DNA from: Ascarosepion bandense
Lineage: Eukaryota; Mollusca; Cephalopoda; Sepiida; Sepiidae
Assembly (NCBI GenBank): GCA_037127315.1
Contig: JBBBDQ010001944.1
Location: 1-64,000, forward strand
DNA length: 64,000 nt
Direction: 5' to 3'
Made by a program: the position numbers and the translations under genes
The notes under the pieces: model-generated
Database searches by the model: none
What the model was told of the DNA's origin: nothing
The model's input: only the letters and a program-made list of their open reading frames with translations
Shown: one piece after another, positions 10,029 through 20,661 of the stretch
Numbering within the stretch: position 1 is the stretch's first letter
How the letters are laid out: the number at the start of each line of letters is the position of its first letter

Positions 10029-13000
10029 ATGTCTATTAAGATAGCCAGCTTGAATGCGAAGGGCCTGAGGGATCGGGGTAAGGCGGCTCGCCTGCTTCGT
10101 GACCTCTTGTCCTTCGGCGTGGATGTGGCCGCGATCCAAGAGACTCACTTTGTTTGCGAAGTCGACTCTTGTGTGCTGTCTAACGACTTTGTCGTCTATT
10201 CAGCATATGGGAGCCGGCAAGCCAGAGGTGTTTCTTTGCTGGTCAAGCGTACCCTGGACGCGAAGGTTGACCTTGTCCATGTCGGTGCCGAGGGCCGGCT
10301 GATCGTGGCCGATATTGCAGTGAAAAGCAAATTGTTCCGGCTGATTGTGGTTTATGCGCCCAATAAGCAAGGTGAGCGTGTCTCTTTCTTTCGGCTGTTG
10401 GAGCCCTTTATGGTGCATTCAACACGGCTAATCTTAGTTGGGGACTGGAATGCCATCCTAACCCCCAAATGGGATAGAGGGAGGGGCGCTAGCGGGAGGA
10501 ATGATGATCGTAGCCTGGTTGATCTGATCGACGAATTTGGTCTCGTCGATAGATACCGGGTCGATCATCCGGATGGGAGTATGTGGACGTGGGCGCTTAA
10601 TTGGCCTTCTACCCGGGTATCTGCGTACCTGGATAGGATGTTAGTGAGAGTGGCCGACATAGACTTCTTAGAATGTCCAACGTTCCACTGGCTAGGCTAC
10701 ACGGACCACAAACTCGTTTGTGCCCGTGTGGTGTTAGACTTTAGGCCTAGGTTGGCTGGTTATTGGAAGTTCAATCAGTCCTTACTGGACAGGCGGGACT
10801 TTCGTGACCAGCTGACAAAACTAGTTCAGCGGGCGTTAATTGGGCGAGTCATTGGGAATAAGTGGTGGGTTAACCTTAAGGACTCCATTAGGTCTTTCGC
10901 CACCAAATATAGCCAGCGGCTCAAACTAGATAAGGCTGCGGAGGCAAAGACACTTAGTGCTAATTTCGCCCGGGCGGAGGCTGGTGGGGATCCCCTCGAG
11001 ATAGCCTTAGCCAGGGAGGCCCTGAGGCGCACGTCTAGCGAGCGCTATATGGGCCAGGTAATTAGAGCTAAGTTAAGCAAGATGTCTTCCGAAGCTGTGA
11101 ACATGGGCGCAGAACTGCGCAAGGAAGAAATTCGTCGGGCCGGCGATCGGTACATTCGAGTGGTGCGCGACCCGGAGGGGCATCTCCTTCGGTCCACTGA
11201 CGACATGTGCGAGGCGTTCCGGCAGCATTTCGAACACCGGTTTACCAAGGAGCCTGGTCTCCGTGACGAGGAGTTTCGCAGCTATTTGGCTGACTTTCCC
11301 CGGCTTTTGCCGGCTGAAGCGGCTAGCTGCGAAGGGGAGATTACGGAGGACGAAGTCTACGCGGCTTTGAAGAAGACCGGCAGTGGCAAGTCGCCAGGTT
11401 TGGATGGTTTGCCCTATGAATTGTACTTGAGGATGTCGCACCTTTTTGTCCCGCTCTTGACTGTCGTGTTCAACCACTGGTTTCGGCAGGGGTCCATCCC
11501 CGGTCGGATCACCAGGGGCGTGATCACGCTGTTGGGAAAAGGCAAGAAGGTTGGGCGGGGATTAGATGATTACAGGCCCATAACTCTGCTAAACACAGAG
11601 TTAAAGATTTTGGCCAAGATCCTGACGAATCGCTTGCAGCTAGTTGCCGAGTCTCTGTTGGAACCGGATCAGACTTGTTCTGTGAAGAGACGAACAATTC
11701 AGAGCAACCTGCACTTGATTCGCACGATCGTAGAGGGTGTAGAAGACGACGAAGAGGCCGCGCTGATCAATTTGGATCAGTCCAAGGCATTTGATAGGAT
11801 TGACCATGGCTACCTGGCTGCTGTCCTGCAGGCCGCCGGATTCAAACCCGACTTCAGCCGCTGGATTAGCCTTCTGTATCGCTCCCCCAAGGCTGTGGTA
11901 CAGGTGAACGGGAAGCTGTCGGGCACTTTCGCGCTGTCTAGGTCGGTCCGACAGGGTTGTCCACTGTCGCCTCTCCTTTACGTCCTGGCGTTGGAGCCTC
12001 TCCTTCGCCGGCTAAGGGACGAGACGTGCAGTCCGGTCCTGCGTGGAATTGCTGTCCCTGGTGGAGCTCGAGCCAGGGTTTCCGCGTACGCCGATGACGT
12101 AACGACCTTTGTGTCCTCCCGCAGGGACATAAGGGCGGTACAGAAGGCGCTTGAACGGTACGAACAGGTAACGGGGGCCAGAATTAACCGCGACAAGTCG
12201 TCCGGCTTGCGGTTAGGTGCCTGGAAGGGTGTTTCCCTCCCGGGGCCCTTCGACTGGACGGACGGGCCGGTCAAGCTCCTCGGAGTTTGGTTCGGTCCGG
12301 ACTTACAGTTGGAGAAAAACTGGTCAGAAGTACAGGCAAAGGTCGGCGCGTCGGTCGAGATTTGGCGTCGACGGAGTCTCTCCGTGAAGGGTCTGGCGGA
12401 GGTGTGTAATACATACCTCTTTCCCAGAATCCTTTACCGGCTGTCTGTACTTCCCCTTTGTGACGATCATGAGAAGGCGCTCGAGCGTTTGCTATTCTCC
12501 TGTCTTTGGAGAGGACGCAAACACATGGTCGACAAAGGAGTCTGTTGCCTCCGTCCGTGTCAAGGGGGTCTGGGGATGCCACACTTGAGGAGCCACGTGC
12601 TCGCTTCGAGGTTGGCATTCCTCAGGCGCGCGTTGGAGGAAGATCGGTTGCTTGCGGGGGTAGTGAGGGACATGTTCCCTAGCCTCACTATCACTCCCCC
12701 GCTCCTAAGGACTAGCAATAGGCCTTGGGGGCGGCCGAAATTCCTGCTCGAATGTCTGACGGCCCTTCGGGCCATTCCATGGTCCAGTGACCTTTCACGG
12801 CCTAGGAGAATCTTCTATCGGGGATTAGTGGAGGGCGCCGTGAAGGATGAACTGTGGAGTAAGCTCGGCATGTCGGGAGAGGAGTATCGCTCTCATTGGT
12901 CTTGGGCGCCAGGTGCGGATTGGCTCAACAACTCTGAGTTTTCTCTGACCTGGCGATTGGCTCGGAATGGTTTGTCTCTCAACGACAAGCGTTTCGCAAT

Positions 13001-13448
13001 GGGCCTGGCGGATTTGCCAGATTGTGAACGTTGCGTCCTTGGAATTAAGGAGACGTCTGCGCACGCCTTCTTCCATTGTTCGCGCGTTCGCCCGTTGTGG
13101 GCGCGTGTCGGCGAGTTGACTGCTCGTATCGCGCCGCGGGAGCTTGTGCTCATTGATCGCGCATACGCTGTGGACAATGTGTCGCCCCCGTACTCTGGAG
13201 TGAAGCGGATGGTGTTTCTGTCGCTACTGGCCACGGCTAGAATGGTGATTTGGATGACGCGTCTGGAGGAAGTCTTGCGGGGAGGTCGTCTTTCGGATCA
13301 GGATCTAATCCGATATTTTGAGCACCAGCTCAAAATGAAGATTAGAACTGAACGAAAACGGCTGCACCCGACAGAGTTCAGCGAAAGGTGGGTATATGCG
13401 GCGAGCCTGGTTCGCGTGACCGGGGCTAGCCTTGATTTTCTCTTTTAG
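10029..13448 (+). CDS. ORF2: endonuclease-reverse transcriptase, unit 2
   Basis: An open 1139-aa frame, nearly identical to ORF2 of unit 1, with the same endonuclease residues, motif A aspartate, YADD box and C-terminal zinc finger. One change stands out: residue 554 is Arg in place of Gly in the segment SVKGRTIQSN. In reverse transcriptases of this kind the Gly-Arg of that segment is normally conserved near the template/primer site. The enzyme may be impaired even though the frame is open. The neighbouring ORF1 is frameshifted, so the unit probably cannot mobilise by itself. Confidence 0.9.
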   Translation: MSIKIASLNAKGLRDRGKAARLLRDLLSFGVDVAAIQETHFVCEVDSCVLSNDFVVYSAYGSRQARGVSLLVKRTLDAKVDLVHVGAEGRLIVADIAVKSKLFRLIVVYAPNKQGERVSFFRLLEPFMVHSTRLILVGDWNAILTPKWDRGRGASGRNDDRSLVDLIDEFGLVDRYRVDHPDGSMWTWALNWPSTRVSAYLDRMLVRVADIDFLECPTFHWLGYTDHKLVCARVVLDFRPRLAGYWKFNQSLLDRRDFRDQLTKLVQRALIGRVIGNKWWVNLKDSIRSFATKYSQRLKLDKAAEAKTLSANFARAEAGGDPLEIALAREALRRTSSERYMGQVIRAKLSKMSSEAVNMGAELRKEEIRRAGDRYIRVVRDPEGHLLRSTDDMCEAFRQHFEHRFTKEPGLRDEEFRSYLADFPRLLPAEAASCEGEITEDEVYAALKKTGSGKSPGLDGLPYELYLRMSHLFVPLLTVVFNHWFRQGSIPGRITRGVITLLGKGKKVGRGLDDYRPITLLNTELKILAKILTNRLQLVAESLLEPDQTCSVKRRTIQSNLHLIRTIVEGVEDDEEAALINLDQSKAFDRIDHGYLAAVLQAAGFKPDFSRWISLLYRSPKAVVQVNGKLSGTFALSRSVRQGCPLSPLLYVLALEPLLRRLRDETCSPVLRGIAVPGGARARVSAYADDVTTFVSSRRDIRAVQKALERYEQVTGARINRDKSSGLRLGAWKGVSLPGPFDWTDGPVKLLGVWFGPDLQLEKNWSEVQAKVGASVEIWRRRSLSVKGLAEVCNTYLFPRILYRLSVLPLCDDHEKALERLLFSCLWRGRKHMVDKGVCCLRPCQGGLGMPHLRSHVLASRLAFLRRALEEDRLLAGVVRDMFPSLTITPPLLRTSNRPWGRPKFLLECLTALRAIPWSSDLSRPRRIFYRGLVEGAVKDELWSKLGMSGEEYRSHWSWAPGADWLNNSEFSLTWRLARNGLSLNDKRFAMGLADLPDCERCVLGIKETSAHAFFHCSRVRPLWARVGELTARIAPRELVLIDRAYAVDNVSPPYSGVKRMVFLSLLATARMVIWMTRLEEVLRGGRLSDQDLIRYFEHQLKMKIRTERKRLHPTEFSERWVYAASLVRVTGASLDFLF

Positions 13449-14389
13449 ATCTGCTAGTTGCATCGGGGTGGATTCCTTTGGAACCCCGCCCGTGGTTAAG
13501 GTAGAAGTCTTTTTGGTGCCTAGTTAATGTGAGTGAATGTGTTTGTCCTGGCCTGTTCCCGGCTTCATTGCTTTTGTTATGATCCAGTTCGAGATTCCCA
13601 TTGTCCAAGTATTATTTTGTCCCGTTTTCACTCTCGGCTGGGTCAGCCTTATACATTCTCCAGTCCAATTTATTTTTGCCCCCTGCTTATCCATTCCCCT
13701 TAGAAAGAGAGCTGCTTGATTTTGTCTTTTTAAGGCAGAATACAGTGGCCTCTTTAATTATGTGGGTGTGTTTGGGTCTTACTAACATTGTGTATATATA
13801 TTCATTTGAAATTGTTTTTTGTTTTGGGGATTTTTTGTTTCTTCATTCCCCCTTCCCATCATGTCATTTCATGAATAAAGTTTTAAATTATTTTTGTAAG
13901 ATATTGTATATATTGTAAAAATCAGAAATTTTTATGTACATTTGGGGTGTTTTTTTAGGTCCCCGGTATGATTTTGCGGTATTTTGGTGCTTGTTAGGTA
14001 TGAGTGTTGATGGACAAATTTTTATGGTGAATGAGAAAATTGTAACGTATGTATGGGTCGTGAATCTGATTAGCTAGGTATAAGATAGTTACTGAAGACC
14101 ATCCCAAGTTTTGTTCCCCCTCCCCATTTTTCGGCCTTGTGCCATAATTCATGTATTTCATACCTGAATAAATACATACCAACCCATACCCCACCCGGCT
14201 TTTTGTTGTGTGGTTTATGGTTGCAAGAACAAAGGATAACATTTGTTCCTCCGTGATATCTGTTAGTTCTTTGTATCTTGGATTTTCTGCTTTCCAGCCC
14301 GAGTTTATAGCTCGGGCCAGCGTAAAAGTAGCGTCTAACAACGCGAAACACCGGGAAGCAGTGATCCGGTGTTCGGCCACTTTGTGGCA
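13449..14389 (+). other. 3' UTR of unit 2, junction, leader of unit 3
   Basis: Non-coding. The 3' UTR variant is shared with unit 4, including the last 40 nt. The terminal stem-loop is ATGTATTT (14151-14158) with AAATACAT (14170-14177), 8 bp. The junction octamer is at 14177-14184, so the stem's last base overlaps it. The leader of unit 3 is practically the same as in unit 1 and has the same four stem-loops. Confidence 0.78.
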
Positions 14390-16261
14390 ATGGCCACAGA
14401 TGGGCCGATGGAAAGCGTTCCTCCCACCACGGCGTCGGTGGGAGGAAAGGAGGGGGATTGGGCTCTACCGCCTCGGGATAATCCCCCTTCGCAAGTACTA
14501 GCAGAAGCAGCATCGCCTAAACCCTCGACCGCTGGGTGGAAAAGAGGGAAATTGACGGTTAAGGATGAGGAATATTACCATCAGATGCAAGACAAATACG
14601 CCCAGTATATTAAAGGAACAGAGCTGGTTTCCGTGCCAGAACAATTGGCACAAATTGAGGCCAGAATAATCACACTAAGAACCAAGGAACTTAAGACCCA
14701 TAAGTTTGTGGGCATCACAAGGGAATCCTTTGAAGAGGCAATTCGGGCTCTTCAGATTAATGCAAAGGCCGTAGCGAGGAGAGGCAATGCCAAGTGGGAC
14801 GTCCTGCTTGGCTCAGCTGAAGAGGCCAAGCGCCTAATTGGCGTGGTATTGGAGACAAAAACACTCCAATTCCAGACGGAATATATGGGAGCAAGGAGAG
14901 TCAAGATTACCTTGCATGGCGTCCCCTTGGACATTACCGAGGACCACGTCGGCGCCTTTTTTGCAAGTTACGGAAAGGTGGCCGACGTCTCCTCGCTACG
15001 GTCCAAGGCAGGCTTCTATACAGGAGATATGGTCCTGCAGGTGACCCTATCTGGGGAAAACATTGCGAAAATCCCCAACATTCTCACCTGCAGGGATCGA
15101 AATATTTTTGTGGTCGTGGAGGGCAGAAAGCCTTGCTGTTGGGTCTGTGGGGCGGCGGAACACGTCGCAAAGGCGTGTCCGACCAAAAACCCGCCCCCAA
15201 AGGCCCAACCAGTCAAACAGCAGCAGCAGCCTGCAAAGGAAACTACCAAACAAGCTCCACCAGCACCAGTACCGGCAGCCAACAAGGAGGGTGATTGGCA
15301 GGTGGTGGTGCGAAAAAAGGCAAAAACGCCTTCGCCGGCGAAGGTGCCGGTGAAGGTGCCGACTCCTGTTAAGGCGCCTGCCAAACAGAAGGACCCTACT
15401 CCGCAAAATTCACCGTCCAAACAGGGCAAGGAAAAGGGTTCCTTCCCCAAAAAGGTTGCGGAAGAGCCTATGGAAGTAGGAAGAGCGTCGTCCCTGAAGC
15501 GCGGGAGAGAGGAAGAGGAGGAACAACAGGACAAACTCAAGAGTAGAAGGAGGAGCAGGAGCTCTGAGAGGAGGAAGCTGGGCGACCGATGCACTTCTTT
15601 ACCGGTGTCCCCAGTTAGATGCACTTATGCAGAAAAGGCGAGGAGCCTTCCCTCTTCCCCGCGGAAAGCTTCCCAGTCCCCTACCTTCAATCTGACCCCC
15701 CTGGAAAAGAACATTTCGGCAACTCCCACTCCCTCCCCTTCTCCTATTCCCACTCCCAGCCAGACTCCCAGTCAGGCGAAAAAGAAGAAAGGCCTCCCGA
15801 GAGGCGCAGCTCTAATGAAAGTCGACGAAAATTTGGTGGCGGAGTGGTCCTCGCAAAGGCGAAAGTTGCTGAAGCCGCTCCTAAAACTGACTTCAGTCAA
15901 CAATCTTTCCACTGAAGATCCTACAAACTTTTCCCAGGCCCCAGGTGTCATCACCCTGGTAAGAAATACCGGGGGGAACCTGCGGGTCTGGGACCACATA
16001 GAAGAGGTCAGAAGGTTATATCCTAAAATAAGGATGGTGGCGGAAAACACGCCGGAACTAAGAAAAATGTCGCAAAATTGTTCGGGGAGGTTCCCCGTTT
16101 TACTCCACCCCAGTTTATATAGGGTGGTAAAACTAACATATCCCACCGACGTCGGCGGGATTGTCCTAGACGGACGGATTACGTCCGACATTGGTACAGG
16201 GTCCCTAGGACAGTCCGTCGGGGTCCCCTCTGCCCGAGATTTCTACCCCGTATGCGACTAG
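14390..16261 (+). CDS. ORF1 RNA-binding protein, unit 3 (intact)
   Basis: An intact ORF1 of 623 aa from ATG 14390. By analogy with other LINE ORF1 proteins it should bind element RNA and form the retrotransposition particle with ORF2. Residues 30-130 are charged and probably helical (DEEYYHQMQDKYAQYIKG). Residues 130-245 look like an RRM-type fold (VKITLHGVPLDI, GAFFASYGKVADV). A zinc knuckle has C250, C253, H258 and C263. Residues 265-460 are a low-complexity Pro/Lys/Gln/Ser linker with a nuclear-localisation-like basic stretch. The last 160 residues are a conserved domain (WSSQRRKLLKPLLKLT, GVITLVRNTGGNLRVWDHI, DVGGIVLDGRITSDIGTG) that I do not recognise. The RRM-knuckle part resembles ORF1 of fish and frog Tx1 elements and ZCCHC3-type proteins. 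Confidence 0.88.
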   Translation: MATDGPMESVPPTTASVGGKEGDWALPPRDNPPSQVLAEAASPKPSTAGWKRGKLTVKDEEYYHQMQDKYAQYIKGTELVSVPEQLAQIEARIITLRTKELKTHKFVGITRESFEEAIRALQINAKAVARRGNAKWDVLLGSAEEAKRLIGVVLETKTLQFQTEYMGARRVKITLHGVPLDITEDHVGAFFASYGKVADVSSLRSKAGFYTGDMVLQVTLSGENIAKIPNILTCRDRNIFVVVEGRKPCCWVCGAAEHVAKACPTKNPPPKAQPVKQQQQPAKETTKQAPPAPVPAANKEGDWQVVVRKKAKTPSPAKVPVKVPTPVKAPAKQKDPTPQNSPSKQGKEKGSFPKKVAEEPMEVGRASSLKRGREEEEEQQDKLKSRRRSRSSERRKLGDRCTSLPVSPVRCTYAEKARSLPSSPRKASQSPTFNLTPLEKNISATPTPSPSPIPTPSQTPSQAKKKKGLPRGAALMKVDENLVAEWSSQRRKLLKPLLKLTSVNNLSTEDPTNFSQAPGVITLVRNTGGNLRVWDHIEEVRRLYPKIRMVAENTPELRKMSQNCSGRFPVLLHPSLYRVVKLTYPTDVGGIVLDGRITSDIGTGSLGQSVGVPSARDFYPVCD

Positions 16262-16306
16262 AGCCTTGTTGCATGTTTCTTTGTTTTTTCGTTTCAGGTT
16301 TAAAAG

Positions 16307-19300
16307 ATGTCTATTAAGATAGCCAGCTTGAATGCGAAGGGCCTGAGGGATCGGGGTAAGGCGGCTCGCCTGCTTCGTGACCTCTTGTCCTTCGGCGTGG
16401 ATGTGGCCGCGATCCAAGAGACTCACTTTGTTTGCGAAGTCGACTCGTGTGTGCTGTCTAACGACTTTGTCGTCTATTCAGCATATGGGAGCCGGCAAGC
16501 CAGAGGTGTTTCTTTGCTGGTCAAGCGTACCCTGGACGCGAAGGTTGACCTTGTCCATGTCGGTGCCGAGGGCCGGCTGATCGTGGCCGATATTGCAGTG
16601 AAAAGCAAATTGTTCCGGTTGATTGCGGTTTATGCGCCCAATAAGCAAGGTGAGCGAGTCTCTTTCTTTCGGCTGTTGGAGCCCTTTATGGTGCATTCAA
16701 CACGGCTAATCTTAGTTGGGGACTGGAATGCCATCCTAACCCCCAAATGGGATAGAGGAAGGGGCGCTAGCGGGAGGAATGATGATCGTAGCCTGGTTGA
16801 TCTGATCGACGAATTTGGTCTCGTCGATAGATACCGGGTCGATCATCCGGATGGGAGTATGTGGACGTGGGCGCTTAATTGGCCTTCTACCCGGGTATCT
16901 GCGTACCTGGATAGGATGTTAGTGAGAGTGGCCGACATAGACTTCTTAGAATGTCCAACGTTCCACTGGCTAGGCTACACGGACCACAAACTCGTTTGTG
17001 CCCGTGTGGTGTTAGACTTTAGGCCTAGGTTGGCTGGTTATTGGAAGTTCAATCAGTCCTTACTGGACAGGCGGGACTTTCGTGACCAGCTGACAAAACT
17101 AGTTCAGCGGGCGTTAATTGGGCGAGTCATTGGGAATAAGTGGTGGGTTAACCTTAAGGACTCCATTAGGTCTTTCGCCACCAAATATAGCCAGCGGCTC
17201 AAACTAGATAAGGCTGCGGAGGCAAAGACACTTAGTGCTAATTTCGCCCGGGCGGAGGCTGGTGGGGATCCCCTCGAGATAGCCTTAGCTAGGGAGGCCC
17301 TGAGGCGCACGACTAGCGAGCGCTATATGGGCCAGGTAATTAGAGCTAAGTTAAGCAAGATGTCTTCCGAAGCTGTGAACATGGGCGCAGAACTGCGCAA
17401 GGAAGAAATTCGTCGGGCCGGCGATCGGTACATTCGAGAAGTGCGCGACCCGGAGGGGCATCTCCTTCGGTCCACTGACGACATGTGCGAGGCGTTCCGG
17501 CAGCATTTCGAACACCGGTTTACCAAGGAGCCTGGTCTCCGTGACGAGGAGTTTCGCAGCTATTTGGCTGACTTTCCCCGGCTTTTGCCGGCTGAAGCGG
17601 CTAGCTGCGAAGGGGAGATTACGGAGGACGAAGTCTACGCGGCTTTGAAGAAGACCGGCAGTGGCAAGTCGCCAGGTTTGGATGGTTTGCCCTATGAATT
17701 GTACTTGAGGATGTCGCACCTTTTTGTCCCGCTCTTGACTGTCGTGTTCAACCACTGGTTTCGGCAGGGGTCCATCCCCGGTCGGATCACCAGGGGCGTG
17801 ATCACGCTGTTGGGAAAAGGCAAGAAGGTTGGGCGGGGATTAGATGATTACAGGCCCATAACTCTGCTAAACACAGAGTTAAAGATTTTGGCCAAGATCC
17901 TGACGAATCGCTTGCAGCTAGTTGCCGAGTCTCTGTTGGAACCGGATCAGACTTGTTCTGTGAAGGGACGAACAATTCAGAGCAACCTGCACTTGATCCG
18001 CACGATCGTAGAGGGTGTAGAAGACGACGAAGAGGCCGCGCTGATCAATTTGGATCAGTCCAAGGCATTTGATAGGATTGACCATGGCTACCTGGCTGCT
18101 GTCCTGCAGGCCGCCGGATTCAAACCCGACTTCAGCCGCTGGATTAGCCTTCTGTATCGCTCCCCCAAGGCTGTGGTACAGGTGAACGGGAAGCTGTCGA
18201 GCGCTTTCGCGCTGTCTAGGTCGGTCCGACAGGGTTGTCCACTGTCGCCTCTCCTTTACGTCCTGGCGTTGGAGCCCCTCCTTCGCCGGCTAAGGGACGA
18301 GACGTGCAGTCCGGTCCTGCGTGGAATTGCTGTCCCTGGTGGAGCTCGAGCCAGGGTTTCCGCGTACGCCGATGACGTAACGACCTTTGTGTCCTCCCGC
18401 AGGGACATAAGGGCGGTACAGAAGGCGCTTGAACGGTACGAACAGGTAACAGGGGCCAGAATTAACCGCGACAAGTCGTCCGGCTTGCGGTTAGGTGCCT
18501 GGAAGGGTGTTTCCCTCCCGGGGCCCTTCGACTGGACGGACGGGCCGGTCAAGCTCCTCGGAGTTTGGTTCGGTCCGGACTTACAGTTGGAGAAAAACTG
18601 GTCAGAAGTACAGGCAAAGGTCGGCGCGTCGGTCGAGATTTGGCGTCGACGGAGTCTCTCCGTGAAGGGTCTGGCGGAGGTGTGTAATACATACCTCTTT
18701 CCCAGAATCCTTTACCGGCTGTCTGTACTTCCCCTTTGTGACGATCATGAGAAGGCGCTCGAGCGTTTGCTATTCTCCTGTCTTTGGAGAGGACGCAAAC
18801 ACATGGTCGACAAAGGAGTCTGCTGCCTCCGTCCGTGTCAAGGGGGTCTGGGGATGCCACACTTGAGGAGCCACGTGCTCGCTTCGAGGTTGGCATTCCT
18901 CAGGCGCGCGTTGGAGGAAGATCGGTTGCTTGCGGGGGTAGTGAGGGACATGTTCCCTAGCCTCACTATCACTCCCCCGCTCCTAAGGACTAGCAATAGG
19001 CCTTGGGGGCGGCCGAAATTCCTGCTCGAATGTCTGACGGCCCTTCGGGCCATTCCATGGTCCAGTGACCTTTCACGGCCTAGGAGAATCTTCTATCGGG
19101 GATTAGTGGAGGGCGCCGTGAAGGATGAACTGTGGAGTAAGCTCGGCATGTCGAGAGAGGAGTATCGCTCTCATTGGTCTTGGGCGCCAGGTGCGGATTG
19201 GCTCAACAACTCTGAGTTTTCTCTGACCTGGCGATTGGCTCGGAATGGTTTGTCTCTCAACGACAAGCGTTTCGCAATGGGCCTGGCGGATTTGCCAGAT

Positions 19301-19726
19301 TGTGAACGTTGCGTCCTTGGAATTAAGGAGACGTCTGCGCACGCCTTCTTCCATTGTTCGCGCGTTCGCCCGTTGTGGGCGCGTGTCGGCGAGTTGACTG
19401 CTCGTATCGCGCCGCGGGAGCTTGTGCTCATTGATCGCGCATACGCTGTGGACAATGTGTCGCCCCCGTACTCTGGAGTGAAGCGGATGGTGTTTCTGTA
19501 GCTACTGGCCACGGCTAGAATGGTGATTTGGATGACGCGTCTGGAGGAAGTCTTGCGGGGAGGTCGTCTTTCGGATCAGGATCTAATCCGATATTTTGAG
19601 CACCAGCTCAAAATGAAGATTAGAACTGAACGAAAACGGCTGCACCCGACAGAGTTCAGCGAAAGGTGGGTATATGCGGCGAGCCTGGTTCGTGTGACCG
19701 GGGCTAGCCTTGATTTTCTCTTTTAG
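16307..19726 (+). pseudogene. ORF2 of unit 3, premature stop
   Basis: An ORF2 copy with an intact endonuclease, reverse transcriptase (YADD present) and zinc finger. TCG has changed to TAG at 19499-19501, so the protein ends after 1064 residues and loses the last 75. Reading continues in the same frame to the usual stop at 19726. The missing tail follows the zinc finger. Whether the shorter enzyme works is unknown. All other copies have TCG there. Confidence 0.9.
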
Positions 19727-20661
19727 ATCTGCTAGTTGCATCGGGGTGGATTCCTTTGGAACCCCGCCCGTGGTTAAGGTAGAAGTCTTTTTGGTGCCTA
19801 GTTAATGTGAGTGAATGTGTTTGTCCTGGCCTGTTCCCGGCTTCATTGCTTTTGTTATGATCCAGTTCGAGATTCCCATTGTCCAAGTATTATTTTGTCC
19901 CGTTTTCACTCTCGGCTGGGTCAGCCTTATACATTCTCCAGTCCAATTTATTTTTGCCCCCTGCTTCTCCATTCCCCTTAGAAAGAGAGCTGCTTGATTT
20001 TGTCTTTTAAGGCAGAATACAGTGGCCTCTTTAATTATGTGGGTGTGTTTGGGTCTTACTAACATTGTGTATATATATTCATTTGAAATTGTTTTTTGTT
20101 TTGGGGATTTTTGTTTCTTCATACCCCCTCCCCATCATGTCATTTCATGAATAAAGTTTTAATTTTATTTTTGTACACTATTGTAAATATTGTAAATAAA
20201 CAAATTTTTATGTACATTTGGGGCGTTTTTTAGGTCCCCGGTATGATTTTGCGGTATTTTGGTGCTTGATAGGTATGAGTGTTGATGGACAAATTTTTAT
20301 GGTGAATGTGAAAATTGTAACGTATGTATGGGTCGTGAATCGGATTAGCTAGGTATAAGATAGTTACGGAAGACCAACCCAAGTTTTTGTTCCCCCTCCC
20401 ATTTGTTGGCCTTGTGCCAGAATTATGTACTTTTACGTAATAAATAAGTACCAACCCATACCCCACCCGGCTTTTTGTTGTGTGGTTTATGGTTGCAAGA
20501 ACAAAGGATAACATTTGTTCCTCCGTGATATCTGTTAGTTCTTTGTATCTTGGATTTTCTGCTTTCCAGCCCGAGTTTATAGCTCGGGCCAGCGTAAAAG
20601 TAGCGTCTAACAACGCGAAACACCGGGAAGCAGTGATCCGGTGTTCGGCCACTTTGTGGCA
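19727..20661 (+). other. 3' UTR of unit 3, junction, leader of unit 4
   Basis: Non-coding. The 3' UTR has its own variant of the last 30 nt, with GTACTT (20427-20432) pairing with AAGTAC (20446-20451) and an inner palindrome TTACGTAA. The junction octamer is at 20449-20456. The leader of unit 4 equals that of units 1 and 3 and retains all four stem-loops. Confidence 0.78.

Larger units (their letters stand above)
7901..14176 (+). mobile_element. Tx1-like LINE, unit 2 (complete length, chimeric)
   Basis: A full-length unit of 6276 bp. Its leader, ORF2 and 3' UTR are nearly identical to neighbouring units, but the ORF1 body from about 8211 to about 9980 belongs to a clearly diverged subfamily. 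The sharp edges lie near the start of ORF1 and at the ORF1-ORF2 spacer. This looks like template switching or gene conversion between subfamilies. Confidence 0.85.
14177..20448 (+). mobile_element. Tx1-like LINE, unit 3 (complete length)
   Basis: A full-length unit of 6272 bp with an open ORF1 and an ORF2 cut short by a stop codon near its end. ORF1 is almost identical to that of unit 4: both have DITEDHVG and QVVVRKKAK where units 1 and 5 have DIAEDHVG and QVVARKKAK. These shared changes suggest recent common origin or conversion between units 3 and 4. Confidence 0.88.
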
